Assembly (NCBI GenBank): GCA_020099315.1
Contig: CP083650.1
Coordinates: forward strand, 558,001 to 622,000
Direction of reading: 5' to 3'
DNA: 64,000 nt
From: Citrobacter europaeus
Lineage (GTDB): Bacteria; Pseudomonadota; Gammaproteobacteria; Enterobacterales; Enterobacteriaceae
Below, piece after piece: positions 52,048 through 59,665 of this stretch; the first letter of the stretch is position 1; each line of letters begins with the position of its first letter. The notes below the pieces were generated by a model. It saw only the letters and a list, made by a program, of their open reading frames with translations. It had not been told where the DNA came from and searched no databases. The position numbers and the translations under genes were made by a program.

Positions 52048-53214
52048 GTGAAACATCTGCATCGTTTTTTTAGTAGTGACGCCTCGGGGGGCATCATTCT
52101 GATCATCGCTGCCGTGGTCGCTATGCTGATGGCAAATATCGGGGTGACCAGTGGATGGTACCACGCCTTTCTGGAAACGCCCGTTCAACTAAGGGTTGGC
52201 GCGCTTGAGATCAACAAAAATATGCTGCTGTGGATCAACGACGCGTTGATGGCGGTGTTTTTCCTGTTGATTGGTCTGGAAGTGAAGCGCGAGTTGATGC
52301 AAGGTTCACTGGCCAGCCTGCGTCAGGCGGCGTTTCCGATCATTGCCGCAATCGGGGGCATGATTGTCCCGGCGCTGCTGTATCTGGCATTCAACTATGC
52401 CGACCCTGTCACCCGTGAGGGGTGGGCTATCCCGGCGGCAACGGATATCGCTTTTGCATTAGGCGTGCTGGCGCTGTTGGGCAGTCGTGTTCCACTGGCG
52501 TTGAAAATTTTCCTGATGGCGCTGGCGATTATCGATGACCTCGGCGCTATCGTCATCATCGCGCTGTTCTATACCAGCGATCTCTCGCTGCTGTCGCTGG
52601 GCGTAGCCGCGTGCGCGATCCTCGTTCTGGCGGCATTGAATCTGTGCGGTGTAAGACGCACCGGTATTTATATTCTGGTTGGCGTAGTGCTGTGGACGGC
52701 TGTACTGAAGTCAGGCGTGCATGCGACGCTGGCGGGCGTGATCGTCGGCTTCTTCATTCCGTTGAAGGAAAAACACGGGCGTTCACCGGCGAAGCGACTG
52801 GAGCATGTTCTGCACCCGTGGGTGGCATACCTGATCCTGCCGCTGTTTGCCTTCGCTAACGCGGGCGTTTCACTGCAGGGCGTTACTGTTGATGGACTGA
52901 CCTCGGTATTACCGCTGGGGATCATTGCCGGCCTGTTGATCGGCAAACCGCTGGGTATCAGCCTGTTTTGCTGGCTGGCGTTACGCCTTAAGGTGGCGCA
53001 ATTGCCGGAGGGAACGAACTTCCAGCAAATTATGGCGGTCGGCATTCTGTGCGGCATTGGCTTTACGATGTCAATTTTCATCGCCAGCCTGGCGTTTGGG
53101 AACGTCGATCCTGAGCTGATTAACTGGGCGAAACTGGGGATCCTGATCGGTTCCTTGCTGTCGGCGATAATAGGTTACTGCTGGTTACGCACCCGGTTGA
53201 ACGCGTCAGCCTGA
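52048..53214 (+). CDS. nhaA: Na+/H+ antiporter NhaA
   Basis: NhaA expels one sodium (or lithium) ion for two protons and gives salt and alkaline tolerance. The 388-residue protein has twelve helices, with the ion-binding Asp163-Asp164 in AIIDDLGAI and the pH-sensing region around His225 (SGVHATLAGV). Length equals the E. coli protein. It starts with GTG at 52048 behind AGAGAG. nhaR lies 38 bases downstream and activates nhaA when sodium rises. Confidence 0.97.
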   Translation: MKHLHRFFSSDASGGIILIIAAVVAMLMANIGVTSGWYHAFLETPVQLRVGALEINKNMLLWINDALMAVFFLLIGLEVKRELMQGSLASLRQAAFPIIAAIGGMIVPALLYLAFNYADPVTREGWAIPAATDIAFALGVLALLGSRVPLALKIFLMALAIIDDLGAIVIIALFYTSDLSLLSLGVAACAILVLAALNLCGVRRTGIYILVGVVLWTAVLKSGVHATLAGVIVGFFIPLKEKHGRSPAKRLEHVLHPWVAYLILPLFAFANAGVSLQGVTVDGLTSVLPLGIIAGLLIGKPLGISLFCWLALRLKVAQLPEGTNFQQIMAVGILCGIGFTMSIFIASLAFGNVDPELINWAKLGILIGSLLSAIIGYCWLRTRLNASA

Positions 53215-53252
53215 CGGGATAACCCTTTTGTGACAATTTTCAGGGAGTGAGT

Positions 53253-54146
53253 ATGTCTCATATAAACTACAACCACCTGTACTACTTTTGGCATGTCTAT
53301 AAAGAAGGTTCGGTGGTTGGCGCTGCAGAAGCGCTTTATCTGACGCCGCAGACCATTACCGGACAGATTAAAGCGCTTGAGGAACGTTTGCAGGGAAAGC
53401 TGTTCAAGCGCAAGGGGCGTGGGCTGGAGCCAAGCGAGTTAGGCGAATTAGTTTTTCGTTATGCGGATAAGATGTTCACGTTAAGCCAGGAAATGCTGGA
53501 TATCGTGAACTACCGCAAAGAGTCGAATTTACTGTTCGATGTCGGTGTGGCAGATGCGTTGTCCAAACAGCTGGTCAGCAGCGTGCTGGATGCCGCAGTT
53601 GTTGAAGATGAACAAATCCATTTGCGCTGTTTTGAATCAACGCACGAGATGCTGCTTGATCAGCTGAGCCAACATAAGCTGGATATGATCATCTCCGACT
53701 GCCCGATCGATTCAACGCAGCAGGAAGGGTTATTCTCTGTGCGGATTGGCGAATGCAGCGTGAGTTTTTGGTGCACCCAGCCGCTGCCTGAGAAACCATT
53801 CCCGGCTTGTCTGGAAGAGCGTCGATTGTTAATCCCCGGGCGTCGTTCGATGCTCGGGCGTAAGCTGCTGAACTGGATTAACTCACAAGGACTGAACGTT
53901 GAAATCCTCGGCGAGTTTGACGACGCCGCGCTGATGAAAGCGTTTGGCGCAACGCACAACGCTATATTTGTTGCGCCTACGCTCTATTCGCACAATTTCT
54001 ATGCCGATGATTCTATTGTTGAAATTGGACGCGTAGAGAATGTGATGGAGGAGTATCACGCCATATTTGCGGAAAGAATGATCCAGCATCCGGCGGTGCA
54101 GCGTATTTGCAATGCGGACTACTCGGCATTATTTAAGCTGCAGTAA
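53253..54146 (+). CDS. nhaR: LysR-family activator NhaR
   Basis: NhaR activates nhaA in response to sodium and also affects osmC and pgaABCD in E. coli. The 297-residue protein has a LysR winged helix at 1-63 (AAEALYLTPQTITGQIKALE) and a sensor domain. A GTG at 53247 would add two residues (MSM...), the form usually annotated in E. coli, but the AGGGAG at 53242-53247 overlaps that GTG and fits the ATG at 53253. It is two to four residues shorter at the end than E. coli NhaR. Confidence 0.95.
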   Translation: MSHINYNHLYYFWHVYKEGSVVGAAEALYLTPQTITGQIKALEERLQGKLFKRKGRGLEPSELGELVFRYADKMFTLSQEMLDIVNYRKESNLLFDVGVADALSKQLVSSVLDAAVVEDEQIHLRCFESTHEMLLDQLSQHKLDMIISDCPIDSTQQEGLFSVRIGECSVSFWCTQPLPEKPFPACLEERRLLIPGRRSMLGRKLLNWINSQGLNVEILGEFDDAALMKAFGATHNAIFVAPTLYSHNFYADDSIVEIGRVENVMEEYHAIFAERMIQHPAVQRICNADYSALFKLQ

Positions 54147-54200
54147 GCCAGAACGTCATAATCCTTCCGGCTGCGGTGGTTGCCCGCAGCCGGAATCAAT

Positions 54201-56240
54201 CTACAGCCTTAACAAACCCCGGTACTGACCATCTTCGCGGATAAATACCGGTATTCTGTTCAGTGGTGCGGCATAGCGCAGCGTTTGCCCTCCAGAATAA
54301 CTTTCGCCGGTCGCAAGATCCGTCCATGTTTCCCCTTCTGGTAGCCAAACGTCACGCTCGCGCATACCTTCATGCATGACCGGCGCAATCAGCAGGTCGG
54401 GGCCAAAACAGTATTGATCGGTAATCTCCCAACTTGTTGTCTGTTCTGGGAATTCAAAAAACAGGGTGCGCATTACCGGCGCATTGCGTTCGTGCGTTTC
54501 CGCCATTACCGCTTTGATGTACGGCTTTAACTTTTCACGCAACGTCAGACAGCCGGTCAACACTTCGCACACCTCTTCACCATAGCTCCACACTTCGTTC
54601 GCCGCACCGGTCGGACACTGGGCAATACCATCACGGTAAGGATGTTCTGGTAAAATCTGCGGATCGCGGTTGCCGTGCAGGCGCATCACCGGGCTAAAGA
54701 CGCCCCACTGGAACCAGCGAATCAGCAACTCATGGAATTTGGGGTCGTGAATATTACCGCCATGAAAACCACCGATATCCGTTGTCCACCACGGTATCCC
54801 CGCGATCCCCATATTGAGTCCGGCGGCAAACTGATTGCGTAGCGATCGAAACGAAGAGTGAATATCACCGGACCAGACCAGCGCGCCATATTTCTGGCTG
54901 CCGGCCCAGGCGCAGCGCAGCAGGTTGATAACCTGGTCTTCGCCATCGGCTTTCATACCATCAAAAAAAGTTTTGGCGTACATTCGTGGGTAGATATTAC
55001 CCACTTCCAGTACCGGCCCGGCGTAATAGCGATAGTTGTCGTAATCGTAAACGCTGAATTCAGGTTCGGCTTCATCTAGCCAGAAGAGCGTTACGCCTTT
55101 ATCGTAATAGTTGCGCTTAGCTTTACCCCAGACGTAATCGCGCGCACCAGGATGGGTGGCGTCAAAAAACGTCGTGTTGCCGAGGAAATCCATATTGATC
55201 GGCAATCCGCGTTCCGTTTGCACCAGCCAGCCGTTTTCGCGCATCTCCCGATAGCTCTCGGTGCGATTATCCACCGTCGGCCAGACGGAGACCATCAGCT
55301 CAATACCCAGTGATTTTAGTTCGGCGATCATGGCGTCGGGATTGGGCCAGTCGCGCGGGTCAAACATCCAGTCACCCTGGTTAGGCCAGTGGAAGAAATC
55401 AATAACGATAACCGAGATGGGCAGGTTGCGTTGTTTATATTCGCGGGCGACCGCCAGCAGCTCTTCCTGGGTTCGATAGCGGAGTTTACACTGCCAGAAA
55501 CCCATGGCGTAATCCGGCATCATCGGCGGTGTGCCGGTAGCGAGCGCGTAAGCCTGGCTGATTTCCGCGGGGGTATCGCCAGCGGTGATCCAGTAGTCCA
55601 GTTGTTCGCTGACCTGAGCTTCCCATTCGGTTACGTTGTTAGCGAACGTTACGCGACCCACTGCCGGGTTGTTCCATAAAAATCCGTAGCCCAGGCTTGA
55701 GAGCATAAACGGTACAGAGGCCTGGGAGTTACGCTGTGCCAGTTCCAGAACGCATCCTTTGAGATCCAGATTGGCCTGCTGATACTGGCCCATGCCATAG
55801 ATTTTTTCCCCTTCGGCGGCTTCGAAGCGGGCTTTAATCGAATATTTTCCTCCCGGAATAGGGCGGAACTCGCGCCCCTCCAGGTTTAGCGCGCTGACGT
55901 ACTGCCCGTGTGAAGACTCGTCCTCGCCGATTTCACCCCGCAGACGCCAGAACTCCTGTAACAGAGGCTTATGCGGATGGCGGTAAAAGGAGACCTGTCC
56001 TTTTTGATTGACGATAGCGGTGATTTTACCGTTGGTCAGCGTCGCCTGGTGGTGCTCATAAACTATGTGGCAGAGGCTTTCTGCGACGGGCTCATTCAAT
56101 GCCCAGTCTTCATTTCTCATTACCGCGAGATGACGACCGCTGCGTACGCGCAGACTGTTCTCGCCCCAGGGTTCAATCCACAAATAGCGATCGTTTTGCT
56201 GCCAGACCAGACGACGCGGATCATGTTGCACAAATGGCAT
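54201..56240 (-). CDS. GH31 family glycoside hydrolase (alpha-xylosidase-like)
   Basis: The 679-residue protein is a GH31 enzyme: an N-terminal beta-sandwich (about 1-230), a TIM barrel and C-terminal beta domains. The nucleophile is Asp389 in FWLDEAEPE and the acid/base Asp459 in VWSGDIHSSF, followed by PWWTTDIGGFHGG. The barrel entry IDFFHWPNQGDWMFDPRDW resembles alpha-xylosidases, so an alpha-xyloside or alpha-glucoside substrate is likely; exact specificity is unknown. No signal peptide means cytoplasmic action on an imported sugar. GGGAGG precedes the ATG. It follows the symporter gene by 35 bases, as yicI follows yicJ in E. coli. Confidence 0.9.
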   Translation of the reverse strand: MPFVQHDPRRLVWQQNDRYLWIEPWGENSLRVRSGRHLAVMRNEDWALNEPVAESLCHIVYEHHQATLTNGKITAIVNQKGQVSFYRHPHKPLLQEFWRLRGEIGEDESSHGQYVSALNLEGREFRPIPGGKYSIKARFEAAEGEKIYGMGQYQQANLDLKGCVLELAQRNSQASVPFMLSSLGYGFLWNNPAVGRVTFANNVTEWEAQVSEQLDYWITAGDTPAEISQAYALATGTPPMMPDYAMGFWQCKLRYRTQEELLAVAREYKQRNLPISVIVIDFFHWPNQGDWMFDPRDWPNPDAMIAELKSLGIELMVSVWPTVDNRTESYREMRENGWLVQTERGLPINMDFLGNTTFFDATHPGARDYVWGKAKRNYYDKGVTLFWLDEAEPEFSVYDYDNYRYYAGPVLEVGNIYPRMYAKTFFDGMKADGEDQVINLLRCAWAGSQKYGALVWSGDIHSSFRSLRNQFAAGLNMGIAGIPWWTTDIGGFHGGNIHDPKFHELLIRWFQWGVFSPVMRLHGNRDPQILPEHPYRDGIAQCPTGAANEVWSYGEEVCEVLTGCLTLREKLKPYIKAVMAETHERNAPVMRTLFFEFPEQTTSWEITDQYCFGPDLLIAPVMHEGMRERDVWLPEGETWTDLATGESYSGGQTLRYAAPLNRIPVFIREDGQYRGLLRL

Positions 56241-56275
56241 GGTGGTGCCTCCCGTATTTCGAGGGTGAAGGTAAG

Positions 56276-57649
56276 TTATTGGTTGATAGTTTCCAGATCG
56301 TGGCGAATCTTCTCTTCCATCGCTTCGTATTTACGGAAGAAAAGCAGCGGGATCGCCGCGAGAGCGAAGAGCAGGGCGGGCGCCCAGATAAAGGCCCAGG
56401 TAATTCCCTCCAGACCTGCAGCATTCTGGGCGTGGTTCGGAACATAGCCAAAACTGTTCATGATCCAGGCGGCGAATGCAGTACCCAAACCACTGCCCAT
56501 CTTGATGCAAAAAGTACTGCCGAAGGCGATAAGAATGCCGGTAGCCTTGATACCCGTCTTCCATGCGCCGAAGTCGACGGCGAAGCCCAGCATGGCAAAC
56601 GGCATTGAACAGGCGATACCGCTGCCTATATTGCCAAGTACCCAGGCGGCGATGAGGAAAGGAATGTTGTCCGCAGCCAGCCACATCATGACGCCGCCAA
56701 GCGTGGCGACCAGCAGACCACCTACCCATATCCAGGTTTTAGCGAGGTATTTGCTAAAGAATGGAATGGCGATGATAAACAGGATCTGAATTGTCGCCAG
56801 GCTGTTAATCAGCGGAACCAGATCTTTGCGGTCGAGGTTGTAGGTCAGATAGTAGACAATGGTCGTGGAGCGCTGTTGTAGGGCAATCCAGAAGATCAAA
56901 TTTGCCAGCACCATTAAGATCCATGGCCAGTTACCTTTCATCGCCGCGAAGCTTTTTTTCATCGGCAATCTGGGTTCTTGCTGAATTTTATCCGCATCCA
57001 TTTCGCGGATATTTTTAAAGGCGAAAAGCGTTAACGAACAGGATATGACGGCAAACAAAATTGCCGTATAAATAAAACCTGCATGGTCGTTTCCATTACC
57101 TAAAAATGCAACCAGGGGCAACGCAGTGGCATTCATTAATAACACCCCAATTTGCCCGCCGGTCATTCTCCAGGAATTTAATACCAGACGCTCATTAGGG
57201 GACAGGGTCATCAAGGGTAATATTGCGCTGAGAGGTGTATTAAGTCCGGTAAATAGAATACTGGCGATCATGTAGGATATTGCTGCATAGATGGCTTTTC
57301 CTGTCATACTGATATCAGGAGACCAAAATGACAGCGCGCTAAATACACCAAAAGGCAGCGGTAACCATAAAAACCAGGGGCGGCATTTACCGTAACGCGA
57401 ACGCGTTTTATCGATGATGATCCCCCAGATGGGGGCGTCTATGCCGTCTACAATACGCGCCAGCAGTAGGATAACCCCGGCTACGGCGAGGCTGATACCC
57501 GCAACATCGGTGTAGAAATATAAGATGTAGGTTGAACCGAAACAGTACAGCAGATTACCCGCTACATCCAAAGAGCCGTAGCTAATACGCTGCAGTAAAG
57601 ATAATGATGCTGACCCGCAAGACTGGGTATCCTCAATAACAGAACTCAT
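56276..57649 (-). CDS. GPH-family sugar:cation symporter
   Basis: The 457-residue protein has about twelve membrane helices and belongs to the glycoside-pentoside-hexuronide:cation family (MelB, YicJ, GusB). The N-terminal segment SLDVAGNLLYCFGSTYILYFYTDVAG and IWGIIIDKTRSRYGKCRPW (loop 2-3) are typical. It is upstream of the GH31 gene on the same strand, and the two probably import and hydrolyse an alpha-linked glycoside. GGAG lies 9 bases before the ATG at 57649. Substrate is not determinable from sequence. Confidence 0.88.
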   Translation of the reverse strand: MSSVIEDTQSCGSASLSLLQRISYGSLDVAGNLLYCFGSTYILYFYTDVAGISLAVAGVILLLARIVDGIDAPIWGIIIDKTRSRYGKCRPWFLWLPLPFGVFSALSFWSPDISMTGKAIYAAISYMIASILFTGLNTPLSAILPLMTLSPNERLVLNSWRMTGGQIGVLLMNATALPLVAFLGNGNDHAGFIYTAILFAVISCSLTLFAFKNIREMDADKIQQEPRLPMKKSFAAMKGNWPWILMVLANLIFWIALQQRSTTIVYYLTYNLDRKDLVPLINSLATIQILFIIAIPFFSKYLAKTWIWVGGLLVATLGGVMMWLAADNIPFLIAAWVLGNIGSGIACSMPFAMLGFAVDFGAWKTGIKATGILIAFGSTFCIKMGSGLGTAFAAWIMNSFGYVPNHAQNAAGLEGITWAFIWAPALLFALAAIPLLFFRKYEAMEEKIRHDLETINQ

Positions 57650-58045
57650 AATGATAACTCCGATATTGGTGTGATACGCCCAGAAAAACAGCTTTTACTT
57701 TCTAAGCAGTAGGGTGTTTTTTATTTTTTGTTGCCAGGAAATGTTCACCTTTGGATTGAAATAGTGGTTAATTGGTTTTGTGAAAAATAGTTAACCCAGG
57801 CATCGCGATCAATTATCAAATCTTACTTCAGGATTGCGTTTATTCGTTTTTGGCTAAGTTATTATGTCATTTGTTATGGTGGTCACAATTTCCCCTACAA
57901 TGAAATTAAAAAAGTTAAACAGTGAAAGAAAATAACTTTCATGTCTCTGGTGGGACGGCTGGCTGACAGGAGAAACGGGCAGGAGTGGGGATGAACAAGT
58001 TCAGCAAATGAGGGGGCTGTCGAAGCGGGCTGCAAACGACAGACA
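57650..58045. other. Control region upstream of the symporter gene
   Basis: About 395 bases, AT-rich, without a gene. A CRP-like sequence lies at 57872-57887. The short open frame ending at 57895 runs into the rpsT terminator and is not coding. I see no local regulator gene for the GH31/symporter pair. Confidence 0.5.
57872..57887. promoter_or_regulatory. CRP-like site upstream of the symporter gene
   Basis: TGTTATGGTGGTCACA matches TGTGAnnnnnnTCACA at nine of ten defined positions. It lies 223 bases upstream of the symporter ATG, far for direct activation unless the transcript has a long leader. Catabolite control of the pair is plausible. Confidence 0.5.
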
Positions 58046-58076
58046 TAAAAAAACCCGCTTGCGCGGGTTTTTTCAC
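58046..58076 (-). terminator. rpsT terminator
   Basis: AAACCCGC at 58051-58058 pairs with GCGGGTTT at 58063-58070 around TTGC, giving a T run on the minus strand after the stem. It ends the rpsT transcript. Confidence 0.9.
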
Positions 58077-58097
58077 AAAGCGACAACAAGCAGGCGA

Positions 58098-58361
58098 TTA
58101 AGCCAGTTTGTTGATCTGTGCAGTCAGGTTTGCTTTATGACGTGCAGCTTTGTTTTTGTGGATCAGACCTTTAGCAGCCTGACGGTCCACGATTGGTTGC
58201 ATTTCGTTAAATGCTTTCAGTGCAGTAGCTTTGTCGCCAGCTTCGATAGCTGCGTATACTTTCTTGATGAAAGTACGCATCATAGAGCGACGGCTAGCGT
58301 TGTGCTTGCGGGCCTTTTCAGACTGAACGGCGCGCTTCTTAGCTGATTTGATATTAGCCAA
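58098..58361 (-). CDS. rpsT: 30S ribosomal protein S20
   Basis: S20 binds 16S rRNA helices early in 30S assembly. The 87-residue protein is highly basic and all-helical, beginning MANIKSAKKRAVQSEKARKHN. The start codon is TTG (reverse complement of CAA at 58359-58361), as in E. coli, where the weak start is part of S20 autoregulation; GGGAG lies upstream. Length equals the E. coli protein. Confidence 0.97.
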   Translation of the reverse strand: MANIKSAKKRAVQSEKARKHNASRRSMMRTFIKKVYAAIEAGDKATALKAFNEMQPIVDRQAAKGLIHKNKAARHKANLTAQINKLA

Positions 58362-58466
58362 GGTCCAACTCCCAAATGTGTTCTATATGGACAATTCAAA
58401 GGCCGAGGAATATGCCCTTTTAGCCTTCTTTTGTCAATGGATTTGTGCAAATAAGCGCCGTTTAAA

Positions 58467-58682
58467 TTGCAGCACTCGTTGCGTAGTGATGGCGCAGGAT
58501 TCTACCAGCTTGCGTGGCGTGAATACAGCTTTTCCACGAGAAAAATTGCATTAGCGTGCCGTAGAAGGTCTGCAATTTGTTTCATAACAATGAAAACAAT
58601 CCTCTTTCTGTTTCGTAGAAACAATCGCCGGTTAACGTTGACCGCGGTACAGGGTATACTTTCACGATTTTCACTGTTTTGA
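58467..58682 (+). CDS. yaaY: YaaY-like small ORF
   Basis: The 71-residue frame, with HSLRSDGAGFYQLAWREYSF near the start and RRLTLTAVQGILSRFSLF at the end, resembles E. coli YaaY at the same place between rpsT and ribF. The middle differs much more than the ends. It begins with TTG and has no good ribosome site. The region also holds the rpsT promoters on the other strand, so conservation may come from those; coding status is doubtful. Confidence 0.4.
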   Translation: MQHSLRSDGAGFYQLAWREYSFSTRKIALACRRRSAICFITMKTILFLFRRNNRRLTLTAVQGILSRFSLF

Positions 58683-58689
58683 GCCAGAC

Positions 58690-59628
58690 ATGAAGCTGAT
58701 ACGAGGCATACATAATCTCAGTCAGGCCCCGCATGGGTGTGTGCTGACTATTGGTAATTTCGACGGCGTGCACCGTGGCCACCGCGCGTTGCTGCAGGGC
58801 TTACGGGAAGAAGGACGCAAACGCAATTTACCGGTGATGGTGATGATTTTCGAGCCGCAGCCGCTTGAGCTGTTTGCGACGGACAAGTCACCTGCGCGCC
58901 TCACCCGCCTGCGGGAAAAACTGCGTTATCTGGCAGAGTGCGGCGTTGATTACGTGCTGTGCGTGCGTTTTGACAGGCGCTTTGCGGCATTAACGGCGCA
59001 GACCTTCATCAGCGATCTGCTGGTTAAGCGCCTTGGTGTACAATTTCTTGCCGTTGGCGATGATTTCCGCTTTGGCGCTAGCCGTGCGGGCGATTTCTTG
59101 TTATTACAGGAAGCGGGCGCTGAGTATGGTTTTGATATCACCAGCACCCAAACCTTCTGTGAAGGCGGTGTGCGCATTAGCAGCACCGCGGTACGTCAGG
59201 CGCTGGCAGAAGATAACCTGCAACTGGCCGAAAGCCTGCTTGGGCATCCTTTTACTATCTCAGGACGCGTCGTTCACGGTGATGAGTTAGGGCGCACCAT
59301 TGGTTTTCCGACGGCAAATTTACCGCTTCGTCGCCAGGTTTCTCCGGTGAAAGGGGTTTATGCGGTTGAAGTTATGGGACTGGGTGACAAACCGTTGCCC
59401 GGCGTCGCCAATATCGGTACCCGCCCGACGGTAGCAGGGGTACGCCAACAGTTGGAAGTGCATCTATTGGACGTTGTAATGGACCTGTATGGTCGCCATA
59501 TAGATGTAGTGCTGCGTAAAAAAATACGCAGCGAACAGCGATTTGCCTCGCTGGATGAACTAAAAGCGCAGATTGCGCGTGATGAGTTGACTGCCCGCGA
59601 ATTTTTTGGGCTTACAAAACCGGCTTAA
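58690..59628 (+). CDS. ribF: Bifunctional riboflavin kinase / FAD synthetase RibF
   Basis: RibF phosphorylates riboflavin to FMN and then adenylylates it to FAD. The 312-residue protein has an N-terminal adenylyltransferase domain with IGNFDGVHRGH near residues 21-31 and VRISSTAVRQAL, and a C-terminal flavokinase domain with GRTIGFPTANL. It is the first gene of the ribF-ileS-lspA-fkpB-ispH cluster. Length is one less than E. coli. Confidence 0.96.
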   Translation: MKLIRGIHNLSQAPHGCVLTIGNFDGVHRGHRALLQGLREEGRKRNLPVMVMIFEPQPLELFATDKSPARLTRLREKLRYLAECGVDYVLCVRFDRRFAALTAQTFISDLLVKRLGVQFLAVGDDFRFGASRAGDFLLLQEAGAEYGFDITSTQTFCEGGVRISSTAVRQALAEDNLQLAESLLGHPFTISGRVVHGDELGRTIGFPTANLPLRRQVSPVKGVYAVEVMGLGDKPLPGVANIGTRPTVAGVRQQLEVHLLDVVMDLYGRHIDVVLRKKIRSEQRFASLDELKAQIARDELTAREFFGLTKPA

Positions 59629-59665
59629 TGCCTATACGAGTTTTAAATACGGAACCGAGAATCTG

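Noticed and set aside
54201..56240. GH31 enzyme as cargo of the holin/muramidase locus
   Set aside because: It is next to its own symporter, lies beyond nhaAR, and is typical of cytoplasmic sugar use; nothing links it to export.
57895..58089. A 64-codon frame upstream of the symporter gene
   Set aside because: It runs through the rpsT terminator hairpin, has no ribosome site and resembles no family.
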